Made by a program: the position numbers and the translations under genes. Below are positions 62,154 to 64,000 of a DNA stretch of 64,000 nt, one piece after another. The stretch comes from Ensifer sesbaniae. GTDB taxonomy: Bacteria; Pseudomonadota; Alphaproteobacteria; Rhizobiales; Rhizobiaceae. Where the stretch lies: NCBI RefSeq assembly GCF_013283665.1, contig NZ_JABEKU010000001.1:62001-126000 (forward strand), read 5' to 3'. Numbering within the stretch: the first letter of the stretch is position 1; each line of letters opens with the position of its first letter. The notes beneath the pieces were generated by a model that ran no database searches, was not told the origin of the DNA, and was given only the letters and a program-made list of their open reading frames with translations.

Positions 62154-64000
62154 TCAGGAGCTCAGCAGAAGCGTCGCAATTCTCAAGCGAGTATCGAAGG
62201 GATGATCGGCGATGGAGCAGCCGAACTCCCGGCACAGTTTCAGCATCTTGGTGTTTTCCGCCAGAACAATCCCCTCCATCCGCTTCAGGCCGTCGGCCGT
62301 CGCGTAGTCTTTTAACTGCGAAAACAGCGCCCAGCCGATTCCGAGCCCTTGCAAGTCGGTCCGCACCAGCAAGCCGTATTCGGCGCACTCGTGGTCGGGA
62401 TCGGCGGAAAACCGAGCGATCCCTGCGAGCTCTCCAGTGCCGAAATCCAGCGCGACGAACGCCAGCTCACGCTCGTAGTCTATCTGCGTGAGCCTGATGA
62501 GCATCTGGTCCGAGATGCTCTTGCTCGCCGCCAGGAAGCGCATTCGAATGTCGTCGCTAGAGGTCCTCTCCAGGAAGGCAGGGTAGAGAGCGGCGTCCGT
62601 CGGCTTGATCGGGCGAATGCGGTAGGTTCTTCCTTTCAAGACGACGTTCTTCTGCCAGTCGCGCGGATAGGGGCGGATCGCGAGGGCTGGGTTGGGGGCT
62701 GGACATTCGACCGATTTGGGATCGAACCCGATCCTGGCATCGAGTGCAATAACGCCTTGCGCATCGGCAAGGAGCGGATTGATGTCCATCGAAACGATGC
62801 AGGGAAGGTCGATTATCATTTGTGAAATGGCGAGCAGTGCCCTTCGAATTGCCGACCGGTTTGCCGGCGGCTCGTCACGGAAGCCAGCGAGAAGCTTGCC
62901 TATGCGCGTGCGCTCGATCAGATCGCCTGCGAGATCCTCATCGAGGGGCGGTAACTCGATCGCGCTGTCGGCAAGGATCTCGACCGCGACCCCTCCAGAT
63001 CCGAACAGGATGAAGGGACCGAACACGGGATCGCGGTCGATGCCGAGGATCAGCTCTCGACCATGTTCGCGTTTGATCATCGGCTGAACAGCGAACCCAT
63101 CGATGACGGCTGCGGATCTTTTCGACTTCAGCTGTGCAGAAATGCGCTCTGCGGCCCGCCGCGCGTCCAAGGGCGAGGTGATGTCGAGAGCCACGCCCCC
63201 GACATCCGACTTATGGGTGATCGTGCTGGACACGAGCTTGACGGCGATCGCTGGTGCTTCGCGCAGCATGTCGGTCGCGACCGCCTCCACTTCGTCAAAG
63301 GACTTCGCAAGAATTGTCTGCGGTACGGGAATTCCATAGGCTGCGATGGCTGCTTTTGCTTCGAGCTCGGTCAACCATTGACGCTTTTCGGTAGCGACCT
63401 GGCGGAAGATCGCCTGAACCGCTTTCCGGTCGTAGGAGATACCTTCGACCGGGTTCTCCGGGACGCGCAACAACGTTTGGTGAGCTCTTGACCAATTGCG
63501 CAGACAAGAAGCCGCGAGCGCGGCGTCGGCGGGCGTATCGAAGCTTGCCAGTCCGGCCTCCTGCAGGACGCGGCGCCCGTCGCGGGCCGTGTGCCCTCCC
63601 AGCCAACACGTGAGGGTTGGTTTGGTCGAAATCACACCGGACTGGCTGAGCCCGGCAACAGCGCGGGCGGCATCGACAGGGGAAGCCAGACCCGTGGGGC
63701 AATTCATGATGATGAGGAGGTCTGTCTCTGGCGCCTGAGCAACCACCTCGACTGCCGCCCTGTAGCGCTCGGGGGATGCGTCGCCGATGATATCGATGGG
63801 GTTGGCACGTGACCAGGTCGCAGGCAGGAGCCGATCAAGAGCCTGGATTGTCTGATCGGAAAATTCGGCGAGTTCGCACCCGAGATCCATGAGCCGGTCG
63901 ACAGCGAGTACGCCCGCTCCTCCGCCATTCGTAATAATCGAAACGCGGCTTCTGCCGAGCGGCGCAAAGCGTCCTATCGTTTCTGCTGCATCGAACAAGT
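62154..64000 (-). CDS. NDP-forming acyl-CoA synthetase fused to GNAT acetyltransferase (partial)
   Basis: At least 615 residues; the 5' end, with the CoA-binding domain, lies beyond the window. Present parts: the ligase CoA domain (ITNGGGAGVLAVDRLMDLG, NPIDIIGDASPERYRAAVE), the ATP-grasp domain (YGIPVPQTILAKSFDEVEAV, KLVSSTITHKSDVGGVALDI) and a C-terminal GNAT domain (YRIRPIKPTDAALYPAFLER, AEYGLLVRTDLQGLGIGWAL). This is the layout of the Pat/PatZ protein acetyltransferases. GNAT residues look intact. The ATP-grasp part retains HKSDVGG, but whether the ligase part is active needs the missing half. Such enzymes acetylate acetyl-CoA synthetase, present here at 10266. Confidence 0.9.
   Translation of the reverse strand, partial: LFDAAETIGRFAPLGRSRVSIITNGGGAGVLAVDRLMDLGCELAEFSDQTIQALDRLLPATWSRANPIDIIGDASPERYRAAVEVVAQAPETDLLIIMNCPTGLASPVDAARAVAGLSQSGVISTKPTLTCWLGGHTARDGRRVLQEAGLASFDTPADAALAASCLRNWSRAHQTLLRVPENPVEGISYDRKAVQAIFRQVATEKRQWLTELEAKAAIAAYGIPVPQTILAKSFDEVEAVATDMLREAPAIAVKLVSSTITHKSDVGGVALDITSPLDARRAAERISAQLKSKRSAAVIDGFAVQPMIKREHGRELILGIDRDPVFGPFILFGSGGVAVEILADSAIELPPLDEDLAGDLIERTRIGKLLAGFRDEPPANRSAIRRALLAISQMIIDLPCIVSMDINPLLADAQGVIALDARIGFDPKSVECPAPNPALAIRPYPRDWQKNVVLKGRTYRIRPIKPTDAALYPAFLERTSSDDIRMRFLAASKSISDQMLIRLTQIDYERELAFVALDFGTGELAGIARFSADPDHECAEYGLLVRTDLQGLGIGWALFSQLKDYATADGLKRMEGIVLAENTKMLKLCREFGCSIADHPFDTRLRIATLLLSS

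Overview
The window looks like accessory replicon DNA (symbiotic megaplasmid or chromid) from a GC-rich alphaproteobacterium of the Rhizobiales, most plausibly Sinorhizobium/Ensifer or a close relative. Reasons: a P1B-5 metal ATPase with a C-terminal hemerythrin domain (the Nia type of Sinorhizobium), a FixK-class regulator, a kinase with a FixL-like PAS domain, BON/CBS/USP/Hsp20 stress proteins, and relics of ArdC and IS66 genes. The genus is an inference from gene families; no rRNA, tRNA, CRISPR array or intact insertion sequence was seen.

Layout. 1-3.7 kb: decayed edge (GntH-like metallo-hydrolase relic joined to an ArdC relic), then an intact Fic protein preceded by three 24-bp-phased repeats. 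4.1-6.8 kb: P2-type cation ATPase. 6.9-12.0 kb (minus): a tightly coupled operon of acetyl-CoA synthetase, E1 alpha, E1 beta, E2 and an acyl carrier protein. 12.5-19.4 kb: regulatory block with a PAS protein, two divergent Crp/Fnr regulators, a hemerythrin, a hybrid histidine kinase and a broken response regulator. 19.6-32.3 kb: FMN-binding protein, frameshifted YncE propeller, then minus-strand archaeal-type MAT, UbiB kinase, membrane methyltransferase, glycoamylase-like protein, copper ATPase, PRPP synthetase and an AMP-phosphorylase-type enzyme. 32.6-43.3 kb: Spy-like and DUF2933 proteins, broken FtsX permease, Nia ATPase, broken MgtC/DUF4010 gene, Ca-type ATPase, broken phasin, BON fragment, Hsp20. 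43.6-56.9 kb: glucokinase-like protein, PEP synthase, broken COG2187 and prs genes, CBS-BON protein, PfkB, a TauABC/SsuABC-type transporter, a broken BON gene and a BacA/YddA-type ABC protein. 56.9-64 kb: gene relics, pentapeptide protein, three-BON protein, second FMN-binding protein, tandem USP and an NDP-forming acyl-CoA synthetase/GNAT fusion that runs off the edge.

The unifying signal is regulatory. I found 15 exact copies of TTGA-N6-TCAA, the FNR/FixK operator, all between 12 and 63 kb, plus four one-mismatch copies; about one or fewer is expected by chance. Most lie roughly 40 bp before a plausible transcription start. With the FixK-class regulator, second Crp/Fnr protein and FixL-like kinase inside the same block, the segment reads as a self-contained low-oxygen island. 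It would redirect carbon (acetyl-CoA, PEP, phosphofructokinase), recycle AMP and PRPP, move metals and protect proteins and envelope.

Against this, the segment holds about eighteen pseudogenes or relics in every stage of decay, including broken paralogues of genes that survive intact nearby (prs, BON, ATPases). This suggests repeated duplication and loss rather than recent acquisition of one unit.
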